From Incurvaria masculella (Eukaryota; Arthropoda; Insecta; Lepidoptera; Incurvariidae): 64,000 nucleotides of DNA. The notes beneath the pieces are model-generated. The model worked only from the letters and a program-made list of their open reading frames with translations. It searched no databases and was not told where the DNA came from. Below are positions 32,054 through 43,451 of this stretch, in pieces. Position numbers and translations under genes: made by a program. Location of the stretch: the NCBI GenBank assembly GCA_946894095.1, contig OX335650.1, positions 1,364,001 to 1,428,000 on the forward strand. The letters are read 5' to 3'. Numbering within the stretch: position 1 is the first letter of the stretch; the number at the start of each line of letters is the position of its first letter.

Positions 32054-32535
32054 TTGACTTGTTTGTTTTGTCTTACTGTGACTTGTTTTAGCATTGTGGC
32101 GTCATTTAAAAAAAATGCGTGTCTATATATCACCATTATGATATTAACTTATGAAAATGTTCATAGCATTATTTTATACCATTTTAAGTGTAATTTGACG
32201 GCTCAGCAAATCCTTGCTCGGAATCAAACTGCTTTTGACGATGAAACACCATGAAAGGGGACTATCGCGTCAATCTTGTGACTAATTTCGTGATGTCAGC
32301 TTTATACAATAAAAACATAAATGATGTGCGCCGTAAAATGAAACAGACAGGCCTGCAGACTGTTGCTTTGGGGACTGTGAATAGTGATTTTTATAACACC
32401 ATCTGTTTGCTGGAAGTAAATGACGAACTTCGTAAAAATAACAGTAAACACAGCATATTTTTTTATTTTATTTCTTACTTACGTACTTTCACGTTAAAAT
32501 GGATCAAAAACACGACCATTTTCATGCCCCGATGA
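32054..32535 (+). pseudogene. Coding-like region split by a frameshift
   Basis: Two overlapping frames look protein-like across their junction. The first ends ...TAQQILARNQTAFDDETP at a TGA. The second starts one base earlier at ATG (32251) and reads MKGDYRVNLVTNFVMSALYN, followed by KNINDVRRKMKQTG and VALGTVNSDFYNTICLLEVN. The shared ATGA at 32251-32254 is where a one-base shift would join them. I recognise no family. It could be a decayed retrogene, an exon of a silent gene, or a chance pair of frames. Confidence 0.3.
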
Positions 32536-32735
32536 TGCATTCCTTCTATGCGATGGTACCTATGTATCATCCCAGGCGTAATGAACCCTACGAATGGTGT
32601 ACAAAAGTTTTACGTGGCATACAAACCACAGCCAGCCTCAACATCGAACATGGTCACCCATCCGTAACTGGAGCGCACTCAGAGACGCCGAACGTAGATT
32701 CAATTCGCATATAAATCGGGTGAGTGGTTCGCAAG

Positions 32736-33148
32736 TTTTTTTTTTATGTGACCTGACATGGATGGCTAATATCACACAACTACCGTTATGATATCAGCCC
32801 ACAATACACCACATTTCCGAAGGAATTTGGTGCCATGCCAGGACCTTCCCTTTATGTGCACGGCTACATTGAACTGGATGGAAAACACGGATAATTTTTC
32901 ATTCCAGCTTCGACCATCTTTTCATCCAATGCGATGGTACCAACCCGGGCGGGCTTAAACCCTACCACCTAGTAGGTGAAGGGACCTACAGTTTTACATG
33001 GATTCCGGATGATGGAGCAGCTCGCATTCGTGACGAAAATGCACTTATCGAACTCGGAAAGAGAAAGACAGTGGTGCACAGTCGGTATTGAACCCAGGCC
33101 TCTGGTACGCTAGGCCAGTCCCCGCGCCACTAGGCTACGAGCCGCTCA
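32736..33148 (-). mobile_element. tRNA-derived SINE, near full length
   Basis: It starts with a T-run (the complemented A tail) and 'atgtgacctgacatggatgg'. It continues through the shared body and ends with the complemented tRNA-like head ('ctggtacgctaggccagtcc', 'cgccactaggctacgagccg'). Confidence 0.9.
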
Positions 33149-33714
33149 AGTTATAAGCATTTCACCCCACTGCTCACCGCTCCGGTAATTTAGAGTGATT
33201 TCATGTAGCTTTTAAGTTGTGAGCAGAATCAGGCTAGACGTGGAAACACAGTCTACACAGGATCTTAATTTATAAGCATTTCAAACCACTGCTTAATTGC
33301 ACACCCTTCTCATAATTTTGCCTGATGCTAATTAGTTCTAAAATTGCGCGAATAATAAACCCATGCGATACAAATTAGGTACAATTAGGGAGTCTCGAAA
33401 GAAGATACATAAATGCAATCAGCGATAGCGCCATTTCTTGACCAAAAACATATGAACTATTCATTAAAAAACAGGTGCGTTTTCATATACCTAGTTTGAA
33501 GATATACTGGGTTACCCATACAAATTTGCATTGTTTTATGATCTTCTATGAGACATAAGATAGTTCCCCATGCCTTATTTAATGCTGTTCTAGCCTGTAC
33601 AAAGTTATTGTACACAGAAAGCAAATAATATAAATATAAAGTTATATAATGCTATAGTAAATAGTTGCGGCGAAAATATTTGCAGAATTTCGGTCTTTGA
33701 AAATATTTAATTTC
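33149..33714. other. No gene seen
   Basis: AT-rich DNA with no clear features. Confidence 0.4.
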
Positions 33715-33845
33715 ACAGCGCCATCTATCGCGCCATCTATCGCGCCATGATCTTCTAATCGCCAATCACACGTGGCGCCATCTCTACCCGGATAGAAGTT
33801 ATTCTTTTCTATGAGAGTACACGTGGCGCCATCTCTACCCAGATG
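33715..33845. repeat. Clustered GCGCCATCT repeats
   Basis: 'gcgccatctatc' occurs twice in tandem at 33719-33744. 'acacgtggcgccatctctac' occurs twice, about 58 bp apart (33770 and 33828). The GGCGCCATCT word also appears in other elements of the window (4920, 27090 and 54735 regions). Confidence 0.6.
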
Positions 33846-34099
33846 TTTAGCTAGTTTGCAAATTTTGCTTCATGTGATTTATGATCATGTGATTTATGTT
33901 TTAAACGGATGTGTGTGTAATACTTTTTGATATTTGGTTTTCTCTTTTTTTTGTATTGTGTTGCTTATTTATTTTTTTCTCTCTTTTTTGAATGTTTCGA
34001 CAGGATTCGAAGGATTTGGTTTTTATTTTATTGTTTTAGGGACCAGACGTAAATCAGCGTTGCTGCTCACTAAGTGAAATGCAACTTATGCTGAGATGG

Positions 34100-34187
34100 T
34101 CCCTGTTTACTATAATGTTATAAATCTTAGTAAGATTATCTTACTGTCTATATGATGAATAAATGATTTTTGATTTGATTTGATAGT
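34100..34187 (+). mobile_element. LINE-type 3' tail fragment
   Basis: 'gatgaataaatgatttttga' followed by TTTGATTTGAT, the same tail type as at 7523-7625 but in the opposite orientation. Confidence 0.4.
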
Positions 34188-34695
34188 GAAAGCCGAGATA
34201 TTAATAGATATGTGTATATCTATTAAGTCTAATCCATGCTATAAATATATGCGAGACCCCATAAACAATAAAATGTAAAAAACGGAAAAAAATTGAGGCT
34301 ATCAGGATTCGAAATTTTCCCCCCCCGAACAAAATACATTTAGAAGAGTCGGTAATTCGCCCTGCGCCATCCGCTTTCTGACATTCAGTGCGAAAATAGT
34401 GAATCGTTTCTATTTTAGAGAGAGCGGTCAAAATGACGCCGCAAGTAACGCCACCATACGCAACGGAATGGTATTAATTTTGTTTGAGAGTGATTTTATT
34501 ATATTGCTCAGCCCTTAGGATATTTAGCGTGATGGTATGTACCTTAAAGCGTTCTCCGCGATGTTCTCTTGAAATTGGTTTAAATCGCATCTTGATCTGT
34601 TTTGTGGTTACGGAGATTACCTCTCGCATGTGGACAGACGTTGCCTTTTATATAAGTAGAGAAGAGACAATCATTGAATAAAACTAACATAGTAT
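34188..34695. other. No gene seen
   Basis: No recognised features. Confidence 0.4.
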
Positions 34696-35147
34696 TTAAG
34701 GCGCTAGGCCTAGTCAACTAATCGCGCCAGACAAATGTAATAATATGCAGTGAAACGCCTCAGCAAGTCGAAATAGAACTCAATGAATATGGATAAAAAA
34801 AAACTATCAATGATTTGAATAACAATAATAATAAAAAGTTGAATTTTCACATTACAAATCTGAAAGTAATATCATTTCTAGTTATAAGCAATAACAGCAT
34901 ATATGCATAAACAAATAATTCCATTTGCTTTTAAATTTCTACATTTAGTCAAAAAAGTTCGGAAATGACACCGTTTCCGCAATGTATTTTGTATAAAAGG
35001 AAACATACATTAACGAAAATAGGTTGATCCCTAGACAAGGAATCATATATTTTAAGAATGACACTTCTAATCTTCAGACTTACTCGTAGTTAGTTAACTT
35101 GGGGTGCCTCGTCTAACTTTGCGATTTGGCTAGTACCAGGGTCTTAA
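34696..35147 (+). mobile_element. TTAA element, family B (452 bp)
   Basis: TTAA at 34696 and 35144. The ends 'ttaaggcgctaggcctagtc' and 'ggctagtaccagggtcttaa' match the copy at 7830. Small indels close the 62-codon frame that is open in the other two copies. Confidence 0.8.
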
Positions 35148-35407
35148 TGCTCGCACTCAGTGTGATTTTAGATGGTTATAATAACGCTTAACTACAATTT
35201 AAGGCGTACAGAACCCTCGTCATTATTGATACGAAATTGTATCAACTAAAAATTGGTTTGATAGTCATTTCTACTACCCATAGTAAATGATACAAAATGT
35301 ACCTCATGTACCTCAAATGTTCATGCGATTTGTTGGGCTCCACAGCCAGCGTGGTGGGCTGGCATTAGCGCTATAAACACTTTACATCTTACAAACTATT
35401 GGCCAGA

Positions 35408-35626
35408 ATGAGATTATGTATACGGATGGCCGGATACTGCACCGATTATGTTTACAGGTTTCGCAACACTGTTCGGTCTTACACTCCACGGGATTACCAC
35501 ATCAAAGTAAAATGTTCGTACATAGTTTGTTTGGTGTTATTGATATGTTTAGGTTATTTTATCTTGCATAGCTTTTTTCGGAAACTCATACAATATTTTC
35601 CGATTAGAAGGCCGGCAGCCTTATGA
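35408..35626 (+). CDS. Possible small single-pass membrane protein (72 aa)
   Basis: From an ATG at 35408 the frame reads MRLCIRMAGYCTDYVYRFRN, a basic/aromatic stretch to DYHIKVK, then a hydrophobic span (CSYIVCLVLLICLGYFILHS) and a basic tail (FFRKLIQYFPIRRPA) to a TGA. One transmembrane helix is predicted by eye. Codon use is balanced and the frame is GC-richer than its surroundings. 'gctataaacac' about 40 bp upstream could be a TATA-like element. The upstream ATG context is not strong and no family is recognised. It might be a chance frame. Confidence 0.3.
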   Translation: MRLCIRMAGYCTDYVYRFRNTVRSYTPRDYHIKVKCSYIVCLVLLICLGYFILHSFFRKLIQYFPIRRPAAL

Positions 35627-37376
35627 AACAATGTAAGGCCCTATCTGGTCTTCCGTAAAGCCTTAAGATTTTTCCAGTGCTGTCGTTTTCTATAATGCAT
35701 TGATATTTTTGGATGTTTGTAACTTATAGGTTTTTAAAAATATATTAATCGTTGGTTCTTTCTGGCTTCTGAGAACCAAATATATTCGGCCTCAGTGAAA
35801 CTAATATATTATTAGGCACACGTAAAGAAAGGAAAGCCAATTGATTTGCCGTCTAGATAGTGTTTTACATAAATATTCTACATAGTCTTAGTGGATTTCC
35901 TCACAATATTTACCTAATATTTTTATTAAATTAATTTTCCAAATAAAACATTGACATATATTTTACTACGTAATAAAACCATTAAAACCTTCATATCTAT
36001 TCTGTGACGAATAATATATATCTGAACAACCGTAAAACAACGTAATCAAAGGCGATTCCATCATTTAGTCCCCACAAGCTTTTCTTCGTAAATTTTAATA
36101 TCCTTCGAGATAAAACCTGGGCCTTTTAAGATAATGCGAGACGTCCACAAATCTCTTTGTGAACAGTCTCTGGGACGTCTTGGATGGAACATTCCATCAT
36201 TCAATTTAACAAAACTGTGCGCTCGCATTGATAAATTACATTTCACGTAGATTTCAATATATTTTCTTAAATGATTCATCTAAAAATTATAGAGAGAGAA
36301 AATTATCGTACGTCCGGTAACCTATTAAGGAAGCAGTTTGCAATATAATCGCGAAAATAGACTTAACGGATACCATACAAACAAGCATACTTTTCCGCGA
36401 AAATTACATAAAATTATCATCTTAGAAACATGTTTTTTGACTTGCGATCTCATCGAAATTGATATTTTCCACTAAGTTAGAGGTACCTATTACTTTAGTT
36501 ATTAGCAGGATTGATAGCAAACTGCTGTTTCACGATCATATGACTCAGGATGTAAGAAAAGTATTAAAGTTAATAATATAGTTACAATACAAATAACTTT
36601 TTGGGCGAAATTAATTTCCTTCTTCCGCGAAATCAGTACATTGATCGCACAACTATTTAAAAACGTTGACTTGGTTTTTTTCTTTAGTTTGAAATGCTCT
36701 AAAAAAACCATTTTTTTTTCTCTATAAATTAATGTAAACCTAACTGGTCCATGTCGACACCCACGTATAGGTTAACATAATTGAAAAAATCTAATCTTTA
36801 AACCATAATTCACTCTCTGCATTGTTCCTTTAGATTAGAATAAAATTTTCTCCCTATCCACTTAGCTAGTTTCTTAATTCTAGTTCCATCGAATCTCATC
36901 GATGCATGTCATTGGAGTCATCTACAACCACAGAGATCTACAACCAACGAGAAAATAACCTCTACAACCAATCTACAACAGATGCGAGACGGATCGCGGC
37001 TTGCGAGCCGAGGATTTCGCATCAAGTATAAACATTTTATATCACACAAAAATATTTACCTAATACGTTTTAATTTTAATTTTGGAAATAAGAAATATGT
37101 AGGTAAACGTTTGAGAATATTAATGGAGGGTAAGGAAGGTGATTTTTTGAAAAGAGAGGTGTTTCTTTGCATTTTTATTTTGACATAAATAAAAATAGAC
37201 GTCAAGCTGAATGCTATATTGTGAGGGAAGAAAACTCGCCTTGAGCAAAAAAAGTATTTTTATTATATTTTCACACTTCTAACAACCGTTGCTAAGTGGC
37301 GCTCCTTTCAAATCTCACTTTTTCGGCTATACACTACACTCTCGCTATTTCGGCTAACCGATTATTTGATGTCAAG
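35627..37376. other. No gene seen
   Basis: AT-rich. Minor feature: a short array of TCTACAACCA words at about 36920-36977. 'tctaacaaccgttgctaag' at 37278 is a remnant of the element at 48850-49107. Confidence 0.4.
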
Positions 37377-37520
37377 GTAAATACACACTCTGTGAAAATT
37401 TCAGCTGCCTACCTATTACGGTTCATGAGATACAGCCCTGTACCGGACGGACGGACGGACGGACGGACAGCGGAGGCTTAGTAATAGGGTTCCGTTGTCA
37501 CCCTTTAGGTACGGAACCAT
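37377..37520 (+). mobile_element. R1 fragment, hairpin end missing
   Basis: It begins at 'taaatacacactctgtgaaa', includes an (ACGG)n run, and ends 'aggtacggaaccat'. Confidence 0.8.
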
Positions 37521-38087
37521 AATAAAGAAGGTGTGTAGGTGCAATAAATTAACCATGTCAGTATTTAATATACCACATTGTATCCGGCTCCACTTCGACG
37601 ACTCATGCTGAGTGAATCTCAATTCGGTTCCCATACAAGTCATGCACAATTGCAGGCAGTGAGTGCACTAGTTTGCATTCAGCTCCGCTACAATGCAGCG
37701 GCTAATGGCAGCGGTCGTACCAATCGTATTGCTATGCTAATGGTCAGTTCGAGAAGGCATCTGTCTTAGCGGTTAGTGCAATGCAATTTGTAGTTGTGGG
37801 ATGGGAGACCTGTCATGAATATTTCCTAATTTTTATCTTTGAAAATGATTATTAGCATGGGCGCCGTTATAGAAATAATGCGACATGGGCGAAGATAATT
37901 ATTGATATATTCGGTTTACGAGGATGAGTAGGATCAACCAGGTACTGTAAAGAGTTTGGAACAGTTTTGAACTTACTAAAAAGTAATGAAAACAGGGTAA
38001 AATCGACTAAAAAAGGTATTGTAAGGTACATACAGATCTGTTGTGTAGTTCGAAGACAAGCGCAGACGCATTTATATTAAATAATTA
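37521..38087. other. No gene seen
   Basis: No recognised features. Confidence 0.4.
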
Positions 38088-38433
38088 TTTTTAGGGTTCC
38101 GTACCCAAAGGGTGAAAACGGAACCCTATTACTAAGCCTCCGCTGTCCGTCCGTCCGTCCGTCCGTCCGTCCGTCCGTCCGTCCGTCCGTCCGTCTGTCC
38201 GTCTGTCCGTCTGTCACAGGGCTGTATCTCAGTAACCGTAACAGATAGACAGCTGAAATTTTCACAGAGTGTGTATTTATTTTGCCGCTATAACAATAAA
38301 TAGGTAAGATTAAGAAATAATTAAAATTAAAGGGGGTCCCCATACAAAAAACGTGATTTTTTTGTATACATTTTTTGACGATGGTACGGAACCCTTCGTG
38401 TGCGAGTCCGACTCGCACTTGGCCGGTTTTTTT
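38088..38433 (-). mobile_element. R1 interspersed repeat, full length with long (CCGT)n
   Basis: From 'ttagggttccgtacccaaag' to 'cgcacttggccggttttttt'. The tetranucleotide run at about 38143-38212 is one of the longest here, so length differences between individuals are likely. Confidence 0.9.
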
Positions 38434-38587
38434 AGTTTAAAACTGGGCGCCACGGGCAGCTTGTAGGATGTGGACTGGACTTCGTTAGTGTGTGTAGCAT
38501 TGTACGCCGTCGCCGGGCAAGGCGAGCCTAATGTAGGAGTACAATAAAATTGATACATTAATGAATATTTAATATTGTTATTTTCAG

Positions 38588-39167
38588 AGGGTCCAATTTA
38601 CAATCAATTTCATTACTTCCTGGAATATGGTTCTTTAAGGTGGGCCATCCCGCTCAACTCCCCATTAAAACGGGGAAAGAAGATCCCAAATTTTGCTCAA
38701 GATAGCTTTATTTGATCGAACTAGATGTCTGATGACCGTTGGCATTTTAAAATTGTGTTTAGTTTCTATGCTTTATGGTCCGAAAGTTAGAATTTTTCGC
38801 GCTTTTAACTTTAATTTATTATTTAATTAATTTAGTTTGTGGGTGAATTACGCAATGACAATGTAAGAACATCTTAAAAAGATTAAGCATCAGACATAGC
38901 TTAATTTATTTGGTTTTTGTTAGATTTTTGACTACATCGGTCGTGGTTTCCTTTTAGCTAGAAGTCATTTTGTAACTGAAATTTTTGTAAATCTTACCAA
39001 ATCGTACACTGTGCACATTGTCTTTTTTGTGGACATGTTGCATCTTCCTCGTCACGGAGCCTGTCTTTTTCTTTGAAACAGAGAAGGTCCCAGAGCGCAA
39101 CAGCACGGTTTTGTACCGTGCCCGCGAATGAGTTAGTCCGCCTGGTTGGGCCACCTTAAATCAAGCT
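38588..39167 (+). CDS. Exon candidate interrupted by a TTAA element
   Basis: A good acceptor ('attgttattttcag', ending 38587) is followed by two bases and then GPIYNQFHYFLEYGSL, where TTAA (38635-38638) is interrupted by a 525-bp family A element. After it, 'atcaagct' (39160-39167) meets a donor (GTGAGA). Removing the element gives ...YGSLNQA, phase 1 in and phase 0 out, 59 nt in all. All three frames stay open across most of it, so the frame is a preference. The following candidate exon at 39788 is phase 0, which fits. An unspliced element would break the reading frame. No family recognised. Confidence 0.3.
38635..39159 (-). mobile_element. TTAA element, family A, complete
   Basis: TTAA at 38635 and 39156; opposite orientation to the copy at 16148. 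Internal 'ttttgtaccgtgcccgcgaa' and 'cttttagctagaagtca' are family landmarks. Confidence 0.85.
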
Positions 39168-39787
39168 GTGAGAACGTTTAGTACGTAAATATGTATATAG
39201 AGTTGCATACTTTTTTATTAAAAGTGTAACTACTAATCAAATTCATTGTGATATAACTACCTACCGTGTTTAACTACAAATCGCTCATTGCAAATCGACT
39301 GAATAGTTCGATTCAATGGCATTCATTATGTATGCAAACACGCAATCACATAAAAACTACCAAATAATGTAGGCTTACCTTTGCAGTAATTCAGAATAAT
39401 TGATTACAGCTACCTTTCAAGTTAGTAGTCTTTGTTTCAAGTATTTACGGTGGCATTTCTCTATTAAAAATAGTTTCTTTGGCTACAAATTATGTAGGAA
39501 AATATTGGAAGATCATTTTCTCCTTTACTGTCCTTTATTTTAAAGTGTTCTAAAATGAAATGCAACATAATAAAAGGTACAATTGAAGTTTCAATTAGTT
39601 TTATATCGTGTACAAGAAGGTATTTCTAATTCTAATTTCTAATTGATGTAGTTCTTTTGTTAATTTCTAATTGATATGATTGTTGATATAGTTGAGTGAT
39701 AGTTATTGTCAAATGAAATAGAGCGCCTAGATAGGACATCCCTGGGTGTGAGTCACGTATGATTTTATTCTCTCCGGTCTATTTCAG

Positions 39788-39928
39788 GATAAGTTCCTCC
39801 AGAGGCGGCAGGACATGTGTCAGTGTACGATGGTCCCGAGCACACATACACTGTTTCGTCTTCTGGCCGTACCGACAACTTACGAGGCGTTTTTATGTTC
39901 CGACATTGATGTTTTATTACACCAGTGA
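39788..39928 (+). CDS. Exon candidate with strong acceptor and in-frame stop
   Basis: The acceptor is very good ('ttattctctccggtctatttcag' region, AG at 39786-39787). In phase 0 the exon reads DKFLQRRQDMCQCTMVPSTH and on to LLHQ and TGA at 39926. It fits directly after the 38588-39167 candidate. However, another plus frame (39759-39947) and the minus strand (...RPEDETVYVCSGPSYTD...) also read well, so strand and frame are uncertain. I treat it as a possible last exon. The GC-rich composition stands out in AT-rich DNA. Confidence 0.3.
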   Translation, partial: DKFLQRRQDMCQCTMVPSTHTLFRLLAVPTTYEAFLCSDIDVLLHQ

Positions 39929-40314
39929 TTTAAAAGTTTCTCGGTAGAAGGCACAACTTACGAAGAAAACGTTTCGTTGTGACTGCTTTTTTAGATGTTT
40001 TTATTTTTTTGGACGTAATTGGATGAATGTAGTTAATTGTACGTATTTTCAATCTATACATATTTTTATATTAAATATTTATTTTTAAAAATATAATAAA
40101 TATAAAACACGTTTACTGCAACCATGTACTGAGTTTTCCAATAAATTATTTAGTTAATCATAACATTTACATATACAAAAATTATGACAGGATCTAGCAG
40201 ACGTAACTTATAAAATAAAAAAGCAAGCCAAAAAGCATGATAAAGTTTGAACTCGAAAGCTGTCCAATTGTTCATGAAGATTTTGCATGTGCATAGAATT
40301 GACATGTTTTATGA
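39929..40314. other. No gene seen
   Basis: AT-rich; several AATAAA-like hexamers, e.g. near 40087, could serve the preceding exon. Confidence 0.35.
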
Positions 40315-40658
40315 AAATCGACATGGATGGCTAACATCACACAACTACACAAAGAATATGTACACTCAATACTTCACATTTCCGAGGGAATTCAGTGCCA
40401 TGCCAGAGTCCTCCCTTTATGAGCACAGCTTCACTGAACTGGATGGAAAACATAGACAATGTTTCATTTCCACTTCAACCATAGTTAAATCCAATGCGGC
40501 GGTAAAAACCTGGGCGGGTGCCGTATTCGTAACGAAATGCACTTATCCAACTAAAAAAAAAGAGAAATAAAGTGGCGTATGACCAGGGCGAGGATTTGAA
40601 CCCGTTACGTCTCGCATAAAAGGCAAATCCTCTAGCCCCTACACCACGAGCTGTACGG
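40315..40658 (-). mobile_element. SINE with a different tRNA-like head
   Basis: The body matches the other SINEs ('gacatggatggctaacatca', 'aactggatggaaaacatag'). The complemented head reads 'ctcgtggtgtaggggctaga' and 'gggttcaaatcctcgccctg', clearly different from the 'cggctcgtagcctagtggcg' head of the 14.1 kb type. The B-box core GGTTCAAATCC is intact. Confidence 0.75.
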
Positions 40659-40988
40659 TCCATTATACATAGGATTGTTTCATGAAATCACATTTTTTTT
40701 ATTTTAACTTGCCTATTGTTATCCTTATTTTCATTTAATTTGTTCAAACTTCTGCTGGTCAAACTATTTTAATTAACGTCGTCGTTGTTGACAGTGCAAT
40801 CATGCACACCAACAAAGCTCTAGGTTACTCATAAGGTCAAATTTGGGCGTCATGGATTGTATATTGGTCATGGGTACTATATGTCTCAACTTTAAGTTCT
40901 TATTTCCCCTATGGTGCCAGGACTGTTAGCTTGGATAGTTCACAAGATCAATAAAAAAAACTTTTGTTAATATATAATAATGTTATTT
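40659..40988. other. No gene seen
   Basis: No recognised features. Confidence 0.4.
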
Positions 40989-41056
40989 CTGCCCTCTTTA
41001 TTAAAAAGGCGTATGTGCCTAAGATGTAGTTGCCGCCTTTTGAATAAGGAGGGCAG
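40989..41056. repeat. Hairpin, 23-bp arms
   Basis: 'ctgccctctttattaaaaag' plus GCG at the left pairs with 'cgccttttgaataaggaggg' plus CAG at the right, two mismatches, with about 22 nt between the arms. Confidence 0.75.
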
Positions 41057-41348
41057 ATTATCAGTTGTAAGTCTTTGGTCTGAGTCGTTTAAGTTATCCT
41101 GATTTTTCCAACAACTTCTTTATACAATGTGATGCATTGGATATTGGTCTCGGACATATTCTCACACAATAGAACAATTTAAGCCTTTTTTTTTAAATAA
41201 AATGTTATGAAAAATAACCTTATTACCAATGCTTAATGCATCATAGTTTGAGCGCAAATCAACATACATTTCTTTCACTTTATTTATAATCAATGTATCG
41301 AGTTGGTGATTATATTTCACTTAAAAATGTAAGACGAAACTGATATTA

Positions 41349-41692
41349 TTAGGGTTTCGTAACCAAAGGGTGCCAAAGGAACCCTATTACGAAGCCTCCG
41401 CTGTCCATTCGTCATTCAATCCATTCATCCGTCCGTCCGTTCGTCGGTCCGTCCTCACACAGCTGTATCTTATGAACCGTAATAAGTAGGCAGCTGAAAT
41501 TTTCACAGAGTATGTATTGATTTTGCCGCTATATCAACAAATAGGTAAAATTTAAAAAAAATAAAAAAATAAGGGATTTTATATACAAAAAAACCACATC
41601 ATATAAAACACGTGATTTTTTTGTGTTAAATCTTGTACGATGGTACGGAACCCTTCGTGTGCGAGTCCGACTCGCACTTGACCGGTTTTTTT
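41349..41692 (-). mobile_element. R1 interspersed repeat
   Basis: From 'ttagggtttcgtaaccaaag' to 'cgcacttgaccggttttttt'; the tetranucleotide run is interrupted. Confidence 0.9.
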
Positions 41693-41945
41693 GGCTCCAG
41701 AATCCCACCTAGGCAGTGGTATCTGCAGCACCCTGCATGCTTATCGAATGCCTCAATGTCTCAAGGTCTTGACCAAACCGACAAACCGTTTCGTGTTCGC
41801 CGCAAGACCTGACATTAACGACCGTCCCCGGATCTATTCAAGAAGCGTGTTTATTATTCCGGTGCGTGGGCATACTGCTCCTAATCCGGTGTCCGACATC
41901 CGGTGGGCATTGTGTAACTGAGACGGGGCAGGGAGCGGGCCGCGA
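41693..41945. other. GC-richer block, origin unknown
   Basis: A 76-codon plus frame (41691-41921, starting ...SHLGSGICSTLHAYRMPQCL...) begins inside the R1 end and has no splice support. The block may be the flank of an older element. Confidence 0.3.
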
Positions 41946-42484
41946 CGCGAACGCATTCTAGACAAGGATTATTGCGTCTGGCGGTGGCATCATCGATTGA
42001 ATAACGTATTGAGAGATCTCGATGAGATGAAATCTGATTTTGGAAGAAATAGTCTATTTTGAAATTTAAATAATATTAATATTTAAATGGCATGTCTTAC
42101 CTAGCTATTCAATAACTCGATGTATACAAACGTTTTAGTTATGTAACTTAGTTAGGGCGATATCAATTTATTTCATTCATTTATTATTTGACAACTTTTA
42201 AAATAAAAACGAATCGTATACATTTTAGTAGCCCAAGAAGTATTAATCGGTATGCTTAGCATGGAAATCGCTCGTAAGAATATTACGTACATGAATATTG
42301 GGTACAAGGCTACAGTCACTTTGTCTTATAGAAGAAGCCCAAAATAGAAAATCAAATAGTCAGGTTAAAGAAGTCACAAAATTTCAAATGAAATCATACC
42401 GCCTGATATAAATTTCGGACTATTTTTTACGTTAAAGAATATTGATTGATTAATATCACATCTGCCTACATTTATGATATTAGC
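41946..42484. other. No gene seen
   Basis: AT-rich DNA. Confidence 0.4.
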
Positions 42485-42630
42485 AAAACATACCGCTTTG
42501 CATTCGTGACGAAATGCACTTGTCCATCTTAGAAATAGAAAGAAAGTGTTGTACGCACGAGGCTGGATTGAACCCGCTACCTGTTGCATGAGAGGCGAGG
42601 CCACGCCACGTGCCACGTGTCCTGAGGTGC
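42485..42630 (-). mobile_element. SINE head fragment, third tRNA-like type
   Basis: 'cattcgtgacgaaatgcact' and the short AG-rich run match the SINE start of body. The complemented head 'cgcctctcatgcaacaggta' and 'gcgggttcaatccagcctcg' differs from the other two tRNA-like heads. Body and tail are missing. Confidence 0.65.
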
Positions 42631-43322
42631 GAGGCAATAAAAAAATAATTTATTCTCTACAATTTCCCTGCAAGTTACCGCCACAAGCGTTGTTTTTACA
42701 AACGAAGCGTTAGCCGACGAAAACCACAACACCAAATGTAATCATTGAGGACGTGTTTGGCCTCTAGCAACCAGCGAAGTGCTTCATCGCCTCTCGGACG
42801 TAACCTACTTCTTGAAACCTGAAAAATTGTCTGCACCGTATTTATATTAGGTTTATATTTTGCCAACGGAGAGTCTTGAGAGAAATAATGACAGATGTAC
42901 AGCCCACCTATTTTCGTGAATTCTATCCCTTCCTAAAGAGAATGTAACAAACGAAATTCGGTTCTTCGCTCCCGGCCTTGTATCTTTACAGGGAGCCCAA
43001 TAGCGAAATGGTCTTACAAGAGGTACTTTTTTCCGCAAATCTTCATACAACTTTCTTCGATTCGCAGTTTTGTGTCTCCAGCTAGATGTCAAACAGTTCT
43101 GAAGGATAAAGAGAAGTTCATGGCTTTACGCCAACTCCACCTACTCACCGGCAACGCATTCCTTTATAGCCGTTGATAGGCTTTTACCGGCATCGTGCCT
43201 TGATTTTTGCCGGCAATTTAGACAATTTTGCCAATTCTGCTCTACGAATCCTTTATGAAAAACCTATATAGGTGGCTATCTACGACCTGCCTATCCAACA
43301 GTCATTTATTGACTCTCCCTAG
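42631..43322. other. No confident gene
   Basis: No recognised features; several frames without support. Confidence 0.35.
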
Positions 43323-43451
43323 AGTCCAGTTCGTAGAGAAACCGCACCATGATCCTTTAGAACCAGTCGACACTGTCGTGACGCTAGGGCGCGCAGAGAA
43401 GAGGCCTAGTGTTGCGTGCGACCGGCACGCCGCTGGCGCCACCCGGTGGAT
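43323..43451 (+). CDS. Exon candidate, unidentified gene
   Basis: After 'tttattgactctccctag' the frame reads VQFVEKPHHDPLEPVDTVVT, then LGRAEKRPSVACDRHA and AGATRW, ending in 'tggat' before a donor-like GTAGGT at 43452. The exon is 129 nt, phase 2 at both ends. It is GC-rich and reads like protein. It cannot be joined directly to the phase-0 exon at 49538, so either an exon is missing or the gene is another one. The complementary frame is also open. Confidence 0.3.
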
